Shown here piece by piece: positions 48,264 to 57,056 of a stretch of 64,000 nt of DNA. The DNA is taken from NCBI RefSeq assembly GCF_001866075.3, contig NZ_CP063356.1, positions 1,292,164-1,356,163 of the forward strand, written 5' to 3'. Source of the DNA: Anaerobacillus isosaccharinicus (lineage in GTDB: Bacteria > Bacillota > Bacilli > Bacillales > Anaerobacillaceae). Numbering within the stretch: the stretch's first letter is position 1; the number at the start of each line of letters is the position of its first letter. A model generated the notes under the pieces. That model was not told where the DNA came from and searched no databases. It saw nothing but the letters and a program-made list of their open reading frames with translations. The translations under genes were made by a program, and so were the position numbers.

Positions 48264-48932
48264 TTAACTCTTAGAAATTTCCCAGTCAATTTCGTTACAA
48301 TTAATGGATTTTAGAAATCGGTTTGTCTTTGAAAAAGGACGACTACCAAAGAAACCACGATGCGCAGAAAAAGGACTCGGGTGAGATGATTCAATAATTA
48401 GGTGGTGCTCTGAAGTGATTAAGGATTTTTTTTCGACTGCATGTTTGCCCCAAAGAATAAATACAATTGGTTTTTCTCGTTCGTTTAACAATGAAATCAC
48501 CTTGTCAGTAAATTGCTCCCAACCTATTCCTTTATGGGAATTAGGGCAGCCCTCTTTTACGGTAAGAACCGTATTTAACAAAAGGACTCCTTGCTTAGCC
48601 CATGATTGTAAGCTTCCATGACTGGGTGTTTGATAGCCTAAGTCCGATTCTAGCTCTTTAAAGATATTTCTTAAACTAGGAGGAATCTTAACACCTGGCT
48701 GGACAGAAAAACTTAAGCCATGTGCCTGTCCCTCGCCATGATAAGGGTCCTGCCCTAGTATGACAACTTTAGTATGTTCATATGTTGTCTCGTGAAAAGC
48801 CTGATAGATATCGGCTTTGTTTGGAAAAATTGTACTCTTTTCTTTTAGTAAGGTTTGTTGTAAATGTCTGAAATAAGGTTTTTCAAGTTCACTTTGTAGT
48901 AATTCTTGCCAGTCCTTTTTAAATGTTATCAT
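48264..48932 (-). CDS. ung: Uracil-DNA glycosylase
   Basis: A 222-residue family 1 UDG. The water-activating motif [18 protein letters not shown] (Asp near 65) and leucine-loop motif [11 protein letters not shown] near 185 are intact. It removes uracil from DNA. Near ywdI as in B. subtilis, but separated from it by the kinase and dehydrogenase genes. Confidence 0.96.
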   Translation of the reverse strand: MITFKKDWQELLQSELEKPYFRHLQQTLLKEKSTIFPNKADIYQAFHETTYEHTKVVILGQDPYHGEGQAHGLSFSVQPGVKIPPSLRNIFKELESDLGYQTPSHGSLQSWAKQGVLLLNTVLTVKEGCPNSHKGIGWEQFTDKVISLLNEREKPIVFILWGKHAVEKKSLITSEHHLIIESSHPSPFSAHRGFFGSRPFSKTNRFLKSINCNEIDWEISKS

Positions 48933-49128
48933 AACGTTGCGTCCTTTTTGTTTTATCTTTCTTAATGAATTATATCATTCCGTATTATCGCCATTAATTA
49001 GTTTGATATGGCTCATTTATGATATTTTTGAAATTCACTCAACTACTATTATACTTTTTATTATCAGGGTAGTCATAGTAGGAAATAGGATATATTAAAT
49101 GTTAAGTATATTATGAGGGGTGTTATTG

Positions 49129-49512
49129 ATGAAAACTGTACATGTTGTTGCTGCCGTCATTAAAAATGAACGCGGTGAGTTTTTATGTGCACTACGTTCA
49201 GCTACAATGTCGATGCCTAACTTATGGGAATTTCCAGGTGGGAAAATTCAAGAAGGTGAAAACCCTGAAGACGCTTTGACACGCGAAATAAAAGAAGAAC
49301 TTAATTGCACTGTAACAGTAGGTACGCTCATTGAAGACATTGTCCACCATTACCCAAACATCATTGTTCATTTAACTACATATAAAACATCGATTATTGA
49401 GGGGACACCTAAACCCCTAGAGCATGAAAAACTAGCTTGGGTTAAAAGAGAAGACCTTCTGAAATTAGAGTGGGCTCCTGCTGACATTCCAACGGTAAGA
49501 AAACTAATGTAA
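49129..49512 (+). CDS. NUDIX hydrolase (MutT-like)
   Basis: 127 residues with a complete NUDIX box, GGKIQEGENPEDALTREIKEEL (residues about 36-57). Length and the HVVAAVIKNERGEFLCALRS start fit 8-oxo-dGTP diphosphatases, which prevent oxidative mutation; neighbouring ung also serves DNA repair. Start ATG at 49129 after GAGGGGTG; an in-frame GTG three codons before overlaps that site. Confidence 0.88.
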   Translation: MKTVHVVAAVIKNERGEFLCALRSATMSMPNLWEFPGGKIQEGENPEDALTREIKEELNCTVTVGTLIEDIVHHYPNIIVHLTTYKTSIIEGTPKPLEHEKLAWVKREDLLKLEWAPADIPTVRKLM

Positions 49513-49556
49513 AGTAAAAGTGGATTGGATTACTGGTTGAGGGTCGAAAAAGAAAT

Positions 49557-49584
49557 AGTAGTGGGCGATTAACACCCACTACCA
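49557..49584. terminator. Bidirectional terminator
   Basis: GTAGTGGG...CCCACTAC with a 9-base loop between convergent genes; T-rich in the plus direction (CATTTTCAT). Confidence 0.65.
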
Positions 49585-49600
49585 TTTTCATGCTTACCTA

Positions 49601-49951
49601 CTAGACTACGTGCTCTAGTTTCTCCTCAAGCCATTGTTTAATTTCAAGATTTTCCTTAAAGGGGACAACAACCGGTCTATAGGAACAACCAATTTTAAAT
49701 AGCTCATATTTATCCCCTATTTTTGTGACACAATAGTTTTCAAAAGGTGTTTGCAATACTTCGTCCGCCTTAAGCCCATCTGAATGATAATAGCCATTAA
49801 TTAATTTTAAATCTAATTCAGATACTTTCCAACTATACTCGTGCTCTAGTTCCTTTATAGCTTTCAAATGTTCAAGCTCGTTTTCATTGTCGTAAAGGGA
49901 GATAATCCCCATTGATTGTAAAGCAGAAGTAAGCGGATTTTGACGTTCCAT
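49601..49951 (-). CDS. Hypothetical protein, 116 residues
   Basis: Not recognised. Soluble and acidic, with an N-terminal helix (SALQSMGIISLYDNENELEH), a central ELDLKLINGYYHSDGLKADE and a C-terminal VVVPFKENLEIKQWLEEKLE. AAGGAGATG precedes the ATG. It is a single gene between a NUDIX hydrolase and glyS, with terminators on both sides. Confidence 0.7.
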   Translation of the reverse strand: MERQNPLTSALQSMGIISLYDNENELEHLKAIKELEHEYSWKVSELDLKLINGYYHSDGLKADEVLQTPFENYCVTKIGDKYELFKIGCSYRPVVVPFKENLEIKQWLEEKLEHVV

Positions 49952-50119
49952 AAAGTAAGCATCTCCTTAGGGTTATTAGATTATGGTTTTAGTTTGTTCA
50001 ACTATGAGCAAACTTTCATCTGGTTTAATTTTACTACAATTTGGTGGAGAAAAAAGGGCGGACTTTGGATAAATTTTGAATTTATCTTTACAAATTAAAG
50101 TCAAATTTGTTAAGAAAAA

Positions 50120-50157
50120 AAAGAGAACCCCCATGTCTTCTAAACAAGGGATCCTCC
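50120..50157 (-). terminator. glyS terminator
   Basis: GGAGGATCCCTTG, loop, CATGGGGGTTCTC followed by eight T on the minus strand. Confidence 0.8.
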
Positions 50158-50167
50158 AATTTTTTAT

Positions 50168-51553
50168 TTAAAACTGCATTTTCGCTTCTAAAAAACTTTT
50201 TAATTCGGTAATGGCAACACGAGTTTGCTCCATTGTGTCACGGTCTCGTACAGTTACCATGTTGTCTTCTTGTGAATCAAAATCATATGTGATACAGAAC
50301 GGCGTACCGATTTCATCATGACGACGGTAACGTTTTCCGATTGAACCTGCTTCATCATAATCAACCATGAAAGTCTTAGCTAAGGCAGCAAAAACTGCTT
50401 GTGCACCCTCAGATAATTTTTTCGATAATGGTAATACTGCAGCTTTATAAGGTGCTAGCGCTGGATGTAACTGCATCACTGTACGGCTCGTGCCGTCCTC
50501 TAATGCTTCTTCTTTATAAGCGTCGATTAGGAACGCCAGTGTCACACGGTCAGCCCCTAATGAAGGCTCGATGCAGTATGGGATAAAGCGCTCATTTGTT
50601 TCTTGATCAAGATAGTTGAAGTCCTCACCTGAAAACTCCATATGTTGTTTTAAATCGTAGTCAGTACGAGATGCAATACCCCAAAGCTCGCCCCAACCAA
50701 ACGGGAACTTATATTCGAAGTCAGTCGTTGCATTACTGTAATGGGATAACTCGTCATCAGAGTGATCACGCATTCTAACATTTTCCTTCGTCATTCCAAG
50801 TGATGTTAACCATTTGTCAGCTGTATCTTTCCAGAAATCAAACCATTTTAAGTCTTCACCAGGCTTACAGAAAAATTCAAGCTCCATTTGTTCGAATTCA
50901 CGAGTACGGAACGTAAAGTTACCTGGTGTAATTTCGTTACGGAAACTTTTCCCGATTTGGCAAATACCAAACGGTAATTTTTTACGCATCGTTCTTTGAA
51001 CATTTTTAAAATTAACGAAAATACCTTGAGCCGTTTCTGGACGAAGGAAAATTTCGTTTGTGCTTGATTCTGTTACACCTTGGAACGTTTTAAACATTAA
51101 GTTGAATTGGCGAATTGACGTGTAATCCATAGCTCCACATTCAGGACATGCAATATTGTGCTCGTGAATTAACTCTTCCATTTTTTCAAAAGAAAGACCA
51201 TCAACAACCATTTCAATCCCTTTTGCATCTAATGCATTTTCAATAATCTTGTCAGCACGGTGCCTTGCTTTACACTTCTTACAATCGATCATTGGGTCGT
51301 TAAAGTTCCCAATATGACCAGAAGCTTCCCACGTGCGAGGGTTCATTAGAATAGCTGCATCGAGTCCAACGTTGTAAGGGGATTCTTGGACAAATTTTTG
51401 CCACCAAGCTTTTTTGATGTTATTTTTTAGTTCAACACCTAGCGGACCGTAATCCCACGTATTTGCTAACCCTCCGTAAATCTCAGAACCTGGAAAGATA
51501 AACCCACGGTGCTTTGCATGCGATACGATTTGATCCATTGTTGCTTTCGTCAT
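50168..51553 (-). CDS. glyS: Glycyl-tRNA synthetase (homodimeric alpha2 type)
   Basis: A 461-residue class II synthetase of the single-chain type, not the glyQ/glyS tetramer used by B. subtilis. Motifs: [18 protein letters not shown] at the N-terminus, zinc-type cysteine pairs ([14 protein letters not shown]), class II motif 2 [17 protein letters not shown], and an anticodon-binding C-terminal domain ([15 protein letters not shown]). It charges tRNA-Gly. AAGGAGTGGG precedes the ATG. A T-box with specifier GGC controls it. The leader carries two inserted repeat elements. Confidence 0.96.
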   Translation of the reverse strand: MTKATMDQIVSHAKHRGFIFPGSEIYGGLANTWDYGPLGVELKNNIKKAWWQKFVQESPYNVGLDAAILMNPRTWEASGHIGNFNDPMIDCKKCKARHRADKIIENALDAKGIEMVVDGLSFEKMEELIHEHNIACPECGAMDYTSIRQFNLMFKTFQGVTESSTNEIFLRPETAQGIFVNFKNVQRTMRKKLPFGICQIGKSFRNEITPGNFTFRTREFEQMELEFFCKPGEDLKWFDFWKDTADKWLTSLGMTKENVRMRDHSDDELSHYSNATTDFEYKFPFGWGELWGIASRTDYDLKQHMEFSGEDFNYLDQETNERFIPYCIEPSLGADRVTLAFLIDAYKEEALEDGTSRTVMQLHPALAPYKAAVLPLSKKLSEGAQAVFAALAKTFMVDYDEAGSIGKRYRRHDEIGTPFCITYDFDSQEDNMVTVRDRDTMEQTRVAITELKSFLEAKMQF

Positions 51554-51573
51554 TTTTACCCACTCCTTATTTA

Positions 51574-51745
51574 TGTGGTGTCAGACACCCTTTATGGACA
51601 AAACTGTTCATTTTTCCGTCTGAGGTGGACACCATTACTTTTTTGAAAAGCCGCTTTAACGAAAGTCTTCAGTGTCCACCTGACATGGAAAAACTGATGT
51701 TTTTGTCCACGAATGGGGTCAGACCCCACTAAAAAGACCCCACTA
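51574..51745. repeat. GTGGACA / GGGGTCAGACCCC repeat, copy c (two inverted units)
   Basis: One unit reads GGTGTCAGACACC...GAGGTGGACACC (51576-51633); the other, in reverse, reads GTGTCCACC...GTCCACGAATGGGGTCAGACCCC (51672-51727), followed by a short tandem AGACCCCACTAAAA. It occupies the leader between the T-box terminator and the glyS ribosome site. Confidence 0.82.
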
Positions 51746-51747
51746 AA

Positions 51748-51945
51748 AAAAACTCTCGTCTCTAGGCTTTTCTAGCCTAGGGACGAGAGTTTAGCTCCCG
51801 CGGTTCCACCCTAGTTGGTATATATTTCATATACCCACTTTATCATAAAAACTCCAGACTGCCGTTTCACATAAATTTCTTCACTAGGCTCACACCAACC
51901 CTAGCTCGCTTTGGAAGCTTGATTTAGCTACTATTCGTCTTTCAC
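51748..51945 (-). promoter_or_regulatory. T-box riboswitch of glyS (specifier GGC)
   Basis: On the minus strand: stem I start GACGAATAGTAG, the conserved GCTAGGGTTGGTGTGAGCC, specifier GGC (51863-51861) in ACGGCAGTCTGGAG, the T-box antiterminator AGGGTGGAACCGCG (51812-51799), then the terminator CTCTCGTCCCTAGGC...GCCTAGAGACGAGAG with a T-run. Uncharged tRNA-Gly(GCC) would stabilise the antiterminator and allow glyS expression. Confidence 0.95.
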
Positions 51946-51960
51946 TGTTTTGTATAGGAA

Positions 51961-52101
51961 GTTCAAAAAGTCCGGGAACAATAGGCGGCAAATCTCTTCG
52001 TCAGCTTGTTCTTCCGATACTCACGTATTGTCTCTATACGCTCCGTTTCTCAGAACTACGCTTCCTCGATCTTTTTGCCTCTTGTTGTCCTCCTTTTGAA
52101 C
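51961..52101. repeat. MITE-like unit in the glyS leader
   Basis: A 141-bp segment bounded by inverted GTTCAAAAAG and CCTTTTGAAC, extending imperfectly inward (AACAATAGGCGG with CTCTTGTTGTCC). It is GC-richer than its surroundings, has no reading frame, and lies between the glyS promoter and T-box. I believe similar units exist in other Bacillaceae, but this was not checked. Confidence 0.6.
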
Positions 52102-52128
52102 ATCTACTATTAAATTTTATTGTTGATT

Positions 52129-52157
52129 ATCATACCAAATGTTACAAGTGTCGTCAA
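52129..52157 (-). promoter_or_regulatory. glyS promoter
   Basis: -35 TTGACG (52157-52152), 17-bp spacer, -10 TATGAT (52134-52129). The transcript would begin near 52122 and run through the MITE-like unit, the T-box and copy c of the GTGGACA repeat before glyS. Confidence 0.75.
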
Positions 52158-52264
52158 ACCTATTTTCAGAAAAAAACTTAAAAATTATACATGTAGGCAA
52201 TAAATTCTCAGTACATATCCCCTTTCCTCTCGGAAAAAATAGAAAAAGAAAGGAGCTGATCTAG

Positions 52265-52405
52265 ATGGGACGAGCAAGAAAGCAAAAAACTCGTGATAAA
52301 AACAAAAATAGCTTACCTCAAACACCGAGAAAAGATATTGCAACGACTGATGAAGACTTACAATGGGCGAAAGAAATTGACGGTCGTTATGATGTAAGGG
52401 ATTAA
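52265..52405 (+). CDS. YfhD-like small basic protein
   Basis: A 46-residue protein, MGRARKQKTRDKNKNSLPQT followed by PRKDIATTDEDLQWAKEIDG and RYDVRD. The KNK-x-LPQTP motif resembles the YfhD family of small Bacillus proteins (some linked to spores), though this one is shorter. AAAGGAGCTGATCTAG is a good ribosome site. Its TAA stop forms the start of a heptad repeat. Confidence 0.72.
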   Translation: MGRARKQKTRDKNKNSLPQTPRKDIATTDEDLQWAKEIDGRYDVRD

Positions 52406-52515
52406 TGTAAAGTGTAGAGTGTAGAGTTGTGTGAGGAGCTAGAGGGTGATCTTAAACCAAATGCCCCTAATAAACATCACTCCATGAGGTTGCTTTGCGG
52501 CTGACTGACTCTACA
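52404..52515. repeat. Degenerate heptad repeat, TGTAGAG variant, copy 17
   Basis: TAATGTAAAGTGTAGAGTGT AGAGTT begins at the stop of the small gene; the opposite arm GACTCTACACTC lies at 52508-52517. The centre is longer and lacks TTCGAA. Confidence 0.6.
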
Positions 52516-52569
52516 CTCACTTACTCAATTTCCCCTCAACTAAGCAACACGTCTCACCGCCAAACGCAC

Positions 52570-53523
52570 TTACTTTAACGTTTCTAAAATTTCTTTCACT
52601 TGTCCAATTGTCGGAAGAGCAGTCATTGCACCTTTTGTTGATGCTGCAAGCGCGCCTGACACACTCGCAAAATGAACGATTTCCTTTGCATCCTCAAGTG
52701 TTAAGTTTAATAATCCTTTGCCGCGCTTTTCTAATTTGTATAAAATTCCAGATACAAATGCATCTCCAGCCCCAGTCGTGTCAATTGCATCAACCTTCAT
52801 TGCTGCGACATGAGCTTTTTCCCCATTTAAAAATAGATAGCTACCCTCTGAACCTAATGTGACGAGAATTAAAGTAATTCCATACTCCGCTAATTTAGCA
52901 ACGCCGCTATCAATTTCTTTCTCCCCTGTAATGAATTCAAGCTCTTCCTCAGAGATCTTTAACACATCAGCTTCACTAAGCATTGTAATGATTGTTTCCC
53001 GAGCAATCTCTTCATTGCTCCAAAGTCCTATCCGTAAATTCGGATCATATGAAACAATCATCCCGTTTTTCTTAGCTAGCTGAACCGCTTTTTTGGTTGC
53101 TGCTCTAGACGTTTCATTAATTAAACTTATCGATCCAAAGTGAAGTATTTTACTTATTTGAAAAACCCGTTCACTAATATCGTCTTCATGTAGCAACTGG
53201 TCCGCACTCGGGTTTATATAAAAATCAAAGCTACGTTCACCATTTTCAGCTAGTGTAACGAAAACAAAGCCCGTTTTTGCTGCTTCTGTAAAAAATAACT
53301 GGTCTGTCCAAACACCATTGTTCTTTAATGTTTGTTTTAAAAATTGACCTAAGACATCATCACCTAATTTTCCTAAAAACGTTGAACTTGCGCCAAGACG
53401 AGCAACTCCAACCGCAACATTAGCTGGCGCACCTCCTGGACTTTTTATGTAATTTAAGTTTGTACTGTCCATTGGAATAAAATCAATTAATGCCTCACCT
53501 AAACTAATAACACCTTTTTTCAA
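52570..53523 (-). CDS. PfkB-family sugar kinase (fructokinase-like)
   Basis: 317 residues, ribokinase/PfkB fold: GEALIDFIP at the start, GGAPANVAVGVARLGA (near 33), and the anion-hole/catalytic motif DTTGAGDAFVSGILY (catalytic Asp near 250). Similar to fructokinases such as B. subtilis YdjE; it would phosphorylate fructose or a related sugar. Start TTG at 53523, seven bases after AGGAGG; an upstream in-frame ATG contains that site and is rejected. No sugar transporter is nearby. Confidence 0.87.
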   Translation of the reverse strand: MKKGVISLGEALIDFIPMDSTNLNYIKSPGGAPANVAVGVARLGASSTFLGKLGDDVLGQFLKQTLKNNGVWTDQLFFTEAAKTGFVFVTLAENGERSFDFYINPSADQLLHEDDISERVFQISKILHFGSISLINETSRAATKKAVQLAKKNGMIVSYDPNLRIGLWSNEEIARETIITMLSEADVLKISEEELEFITGEKEIDSGVAKLAEYGITLILVTLGSEGSYLFLNGEKAHVAAMKVDAIDTTGAGDAFVSGILYKLEKRGKGLLNLTLEDAKEIVHFASVSGALAASTKGAMTALPTIGQVKEILETLK

Positions 53524-53574
53524 GATAGTTCCTCCTACTTTCAAAAAAATTATTTTGCGCTCCTTTAAAAAAGC

Positions 53575-53606
53575 CCTTCAATATAGTTTAGACTACATTG
53601 AAGGAC
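53575..53606 (-). terminator. Second terminator upstream of the kinase gene
   Basis: CCTTCAATGTAG...CTATATTGAAGG followed by GCTTTTTT on the minus strand. It lies between cshA and the kinase: either a back-up cshA terminator or an attenuator in the kinase leader. Confidence 0.7.
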
Positions 53607-53698
53607 TCATTATTATACTAACCTTCTACGAATAGACGAGCTTACTATATCGATTATTGTAACTGTAACATTGATAATGATCAACCTATAACAAAAAG

Positions 53699-53722
53699 AG
53701 ACGATCCAGTTGGATCGTCCTT
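53699..53722 (-). terminator. cshA terminator
   Basis: GACGATCC, AACT loop, GGATCGTC then TCTTTTTG on the minus strand, directly after the stop. Confidence 0.88.
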
Positions 53723-53726
53723 TTTA

Positions 53727-55244
53727 TTATGCATTATTTTTGTTTCTCTTTTTGAAGCTACGTTCTGCGTTGTTTCTTGCTGGACGTCCTTCTCCCTCTT
53801 TACGAGGACGACTACCGCCGCCTCCACGGTTGCGGTCACGATCTCTACCGCCACCACTTCCGCCGCCGCGGTAGCTTCCACCGCCACCTTTTTTACCATC
53901 AAACTTCGCCTTTTTAACACGAAGTGGGGCCTCACCAGTAATTTTAACAGGTGTTGTGTTCGGCTCTTTAACTAACATTTTTAATGCTGCAGCTACAAGA
54001 GTTACTGAATCAACTTCTTCTAAAAGTTGTTCTGCGCTATTTTTGTAAGCTAAAAATTCTTTTTCTTGAATTGTTTCTAAAAGTTTATCGATTGTTAAAC
54101 GTTGCTGGCCTTCAATTGCTTCTGCAAATGTTGGAACAGCAATACGACTAATTTTACGATTTGTCATTTTTTCGATTGATTTTAAATGGTCAAGTTCTCT
54201 TGGCGTCACGAACATTAGCGCTAAGCCTGTTTTTCCAGCACGTCCTGTACGTCCAATACGATGAACATAGCTCTCAGGATCTTGAGGAATATCAAAGTTG
54301 TAAACGTGAGTTACACCACTAACGTCAATACCACGTGCAGCTACGTCAGTCGCTACAAGAACCTCAATTGTTGATTCTTTAAACTTACGAATAACACTAT
54401 CACGTTTTGCTTGGTTTAAATCACCATGGATTCCTTCAGCAATATAGCCACGTTTAAGAAGTGCCTCTGAAAGCTCATCAACACGACGCTTAGTGCGTCC
54501 AAAAATAATCGCAAGATCCGGTGTATGAATATCAAGCATACGGCATAGTGCATCAAATTTTTGTTTTTCTGAAACTTCCATATATTGTTGTTCAATATTT
54601 TCTACAGTCATCTCTTTTGCTTTAACTGTAATAAATTCTGGCTCACGTAAAAACTTCTGTGCAAGTGTTTGGATGCGTTTTGGCATTGTTGCAGAGAAAA
54701 GTAATGTCTGGCGAGATGTAGGAACCTCTTTTAGGATTGTTTCAATATCTTCAACAAACCCCATGTTTAACATTTCATCTGCTTCATCAAGAACAACAAT
54801 ACTAATCGATTGTAGGTTAATTGTTTTACGACGCATATGGTCCATAAAACGACCAGGTGTTGCAACAACGATTTGTGGTCTTTGCTTAAGAGCTCTCAGC
54901 TGACGGCTGATATCTTGGCCACCGTAAATCGGTAATGCTTTTACACCTTTATATTGACCAATTTTGTTTATTTCTTCTGCGATTTGAACTGCTAATTCTC
55001 TTGTTGGTGTAAGAATAACGGATTGAATGTCTGCTTGACTAGTGTCAGCTTTCTCAATAAGTGGGATACCAAATGCTGCTGTTTTCCCTGTACCTGTTTG
55101 CGCTTGTCCAATTAAATCCTTACCTGCGATTGCCGTAGGAATCGTCTGTGCTTGAATTGGAGTTGCTTCCTCAAATCCCATATCTGATATTGCGCGAATA
55201 ATTTTTTGGTCTAAACCAAAGTCGTTAAAAGTTGCCAAATTCAT
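53727..55244 (-). CDS. cshA: DEAD-box RNA helicase CshA
   Basis: A 505-residue helicase with all motifs: Q ([13 protein letters not shown]), I (AQTGTGKT), Ia (PTRELAVQ), Ib (TPGRFMDH), II (DEAD), III (SAT), V ([14 protein letters not shown]) and VI ([13 protein letters not shown]). After the core come a dimerisation segment and a basic Gly/Arg-rich tail ([18 protein letters not shown]). CshA belongs to the Gram-positive RNA degradosome and helps ribosome assembly in the cold. A strong hairpin lies about 70-100 nt upstream of the start. Confidence 0.95.
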   Translation of the reverse strand: MNLATFNDFGLDQKIIRAISDMGFEEATPIQAQTIPTAIAGKDLIGQAQTGTGKTAAFGIPLIEKADTSQADIQSVILTPTRELAVQIAEEINKIGQYKGVKALPIYGGQDISRQLRALKQRPQIVVATPGRFMDHMRRKTINLQSISIVVLDEADEMLNMGFVEDIETILKEVPTSRQTLLFSATMPKRIQTLAQKFLREPEFITVKAKEMTVENIEQQYMEVSEKQKFDALCRMLDIHTPDLAIIFGRTKRRVDELSEALLKRGYIAEGIHGDLNQAKRDSVIRKFKESTIEVLVATDVAARGIDVSGVTHVYNFDIPQDPESYVHRIGRTGRAGKTGLALMFVTPRELDHLKSIEKMTNRKISRIAVPTFAEAIEGQQRLTIDKLLETIQEKEFLAYKNSAEQLLEEVDSVTLVAAALKMLVKEPNTTPVKITGEAPLRVKKAKFDGKKGGGGSYRGGGSGGGRDRDRNRGGGGSRPRKEGEGRPARNNAERSFKKRNKNNA

Positions 55245-55315
55245 TTCTCCTTTATAAATGGTTTTTTATCCCTTCTGACGGGCGGTATAAGAGGTTGACT
55301 TTATTAAACTTCCCC

Positions 55316-55346
55316 ACTTGGTTGTTGTAAATAACAACAACCAAGT
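55316..55346. promoter_or_regulatory. 13-bp perfect hairpin upstream of cshA
   Basis: ACTTGGTTGTTGT and ACAACAACCAAGT around AAATA. It is not followed by a T-run on the cshA strand, so it is a leader stem or a DNA dyad and not a terminator. A possible cold- or helicase-responsive leader structure. Confidence 0.65.
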
Positions 55347-55948
55347 TACAAATAACTTGCCATTTTATACTTTGTAGCATTACTTTAAGTATAAAAATAG
55401 AGTGCCCAAATTCAGCGCACTTAACATGGGAGAATTTATCTCCATCCAAGTCAACCCCATAACCGCCCATTAGAAACGATTGTTTCTAACATTTCTTCCA
55501 TATAATTTCATTCATTCCCTATCTGACGATTATTTAACCATCAAATTCTAGAATGAAAGCAACTTACCTATCTTACTACTTTTTAACAATTAAAGAAAGG
55601 ATTAATTTTATTTTTTTCTAGGAGTGACTAATTTACGGAACAATTTTCTTAAGGCGTTGTAGTAAATGTACCTACAAAGTGGCAAATTTTATTGGCCTTC
55701 AACGATCACAAATAAACCTACATATCCACCATTAGAAGAAGATGTTGTGATGTTTTAGTCATTGGTAGCGGTAGTTCAGGAGCACAATGCGAATGGTTCA
55801 AATCCTAATCTTGATATATAACCAAACACGTCCGCTGCGTTAGGTTAAACGAATCAAATTTGACTCAATTCATAGTTCTCAAATTTTCACTCCTTTGAAA
55901 TTATACTGTGTTAAAATATGATCAAACTACATGGAGAGGATTTTGGCT
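55347..55948. other. cshA-PHP intergenic region
   Basis: About 600 bp of AT-rich DNA between divergent genes. It should contain the promoters of both, and holds a possible gene relic (55748-55805). No intact reading frame with a ribosome site was found. Confidence 0.5.
55748..55805 (+). pseudogene. Possible relic of an FAD/NAD-binding protein
   Basis: One frame reads CDVLVIGSGSSGAQ and then CEWFKS and stop. This resembles the start of a Rossmann dinucleotide site (VLVIGxGxxG). It has no ribosome site and no continuation. It could be chance. Confidence 0.3.
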
Positions 55949-56764
55949 ATGTTTGATTATCATGTACATTCACTGTTTAGCGCAGATTCGAAAATGAAGT
56001 TAACAGAAGCATGTGATGCTGCAATTGAAGCTGGCGTTAAGGAAATTGCCTTCACTGAACACATTGACTATTTTTATCCAAATTGTGATCTTATTTTTGA
56101 TTTTGATTATGAGGACTATGCCAAGGCCATTGATGAGGTTCAAGAACAATATAAAAACAAACTCACGGTCCTTAAAGCAGTTGAAATTGGCATTCATCCA
56201 TTTAAACACAAAGAGAATAGCATGTTTACCAAAGCTAATTATTTTGATTTTATTATTGGTTCGGTCCACCTCGCCGATGATCAAGATCTTCATAATGGGG
56301 ATTTCTTTAAGGGGAAAAATGTGAATGAGGCTGTAGAAAATTACTTTTTAACAATTAATCAGTATGTGAAAGAATTTAGTGATTTTAATGTGCTGGGCCA
56401 CCTAACCCTAATTAAACGCTACTTACATTTCGTGAATGCCCATTGGACAGAAGTTAATTGGAGAAATTATAACGAGATCATTGAAGATACGTTTAAAGCC
56501 TTAATTGAGTCTGAACGTGGCATTGAAATCAATATGTCGGGTTATCGTTATAGGATTGATTGTGCCTTACCAGACCTTCCTTTAATTAAACTTTACAAAC
56601 AATGTGGCGGCGAGGTGATCACCGTTGGGACAGATGCCCACAGCAAACACTTTGTTGGGAAACATTTAGATCTAGGGTACGACTTACTGCGCCAAGCAGG
56701 CTTTAAATATGTGACGACCTTTCGTGAGCGAAAACCAAAGTTTGTTTTGTTAAGTGACTTATAA
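55949..56764 (+). CDS. PHP-domain phosphoesterase (histidinol-phosphatase family)
   Basis: 271 residues. Metal-site motifs of the PHP fold: DYHVHSLFSADSKM at the N-terminus, AFTEHIDYF, IGSVHL, VLGHLTLIKRY and TVGTDAHS near the end. The closest named group is HisJ-type histidinol phosphatase. No histidine genes are nearby, so another phosphoester is possible. Start ATG at 55949 with GGAGAGG 9 bases upstream; an earlier ATG overlaps that site. Confidence 0.85.
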   Translation: MFDYHVHSLFSADSKMKLTEACDAAIEAGVKEIAFTEHIDYFYPNCDLIFDFDYEDYAKAIDEVQEQYKNKLTVLKAVEIGIHPFKHKENSMFTKANYFDFIIGSVHLADDQDLHNGDFFKGKNVNEAVENYFLTINQYVKEFSDFNVLGHLTLIKRYLHFVNAHWTEVNWRNYNEIIEDTFKALIESERGIEINMSGYRYRIDCALPDLPLIKLYKQCGGEVITVGTDAHSKHFVGKHLDLGYDLLRQAGFKYVTTFRERKPKFVLLSDL

Positions 56765-56808
56765 TCACTTGGTCGCGGGTTTTGGATGAAATCTTTGGTT
56801 GAACTATT

Positions 56809-56993
56809 TTTATCGGACATCAGATCCGTTATATTGAATGATTTCGCGATTTTTGAAGTTTATCGGACATGAGTTCCGCTAAATCTTCAAAATCAGAGGA
56901 AATCACCCCTTATAACCTAATATAACGTACCTCATGTCCGTTAGCTTCTGAAAAAAGCCATAATTTCAAAAATAGCGGAATCTATGTCCGATA
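56809..56993. repeat. TATCGGACAT inverted repeat cluster
   Basis: Four related arms: TATCGGACATCAGATCCGTT (56810), TATCGGACATGAGTTCCGCT (56861), and in the other direction ACGTACCTCATGTCCGTTA (56925) and TAGCGGAATCTATGTCCGAT (56973). Arm 1 pairs with arm 3 and arm 2 with arm 4, so the pairs interleave. It lies between the convergent PHP and glnS genes. Confidence 0.82.
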
Positions 56994-57013
56994 CAACATC
57001 ACAACATGCAAAA

Positions 57014-57050
57014 TAGAGTGCGAATTGCCACAACAACAATTCGCACTCTA
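57014..57050 (-). terminator. glnS terminator
   Basis: A 14-bp perfect stem, TAGAGTGCGAATTG with CAATTCGCACTCTA and a 9-base loop, 7 bp after the glnS stop. Confidence 0.88.
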
Positions 57051-57056
57051 TCTGCT

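Noticed and set aside
51961-52101. Second riboswitch upstream of the glyS T-box
   Set aside because: The GC-rich structured segment matches no riboswitch consensus I know, and its GTTCAAAA inverted ends fit an inserted element better.
55760-55810. tRNA-like string with GGTTCAAATCCTA
   Set aside because: No acceptor stem or cloverleaf can be drawn around it; it is only a T-loop look-alike.
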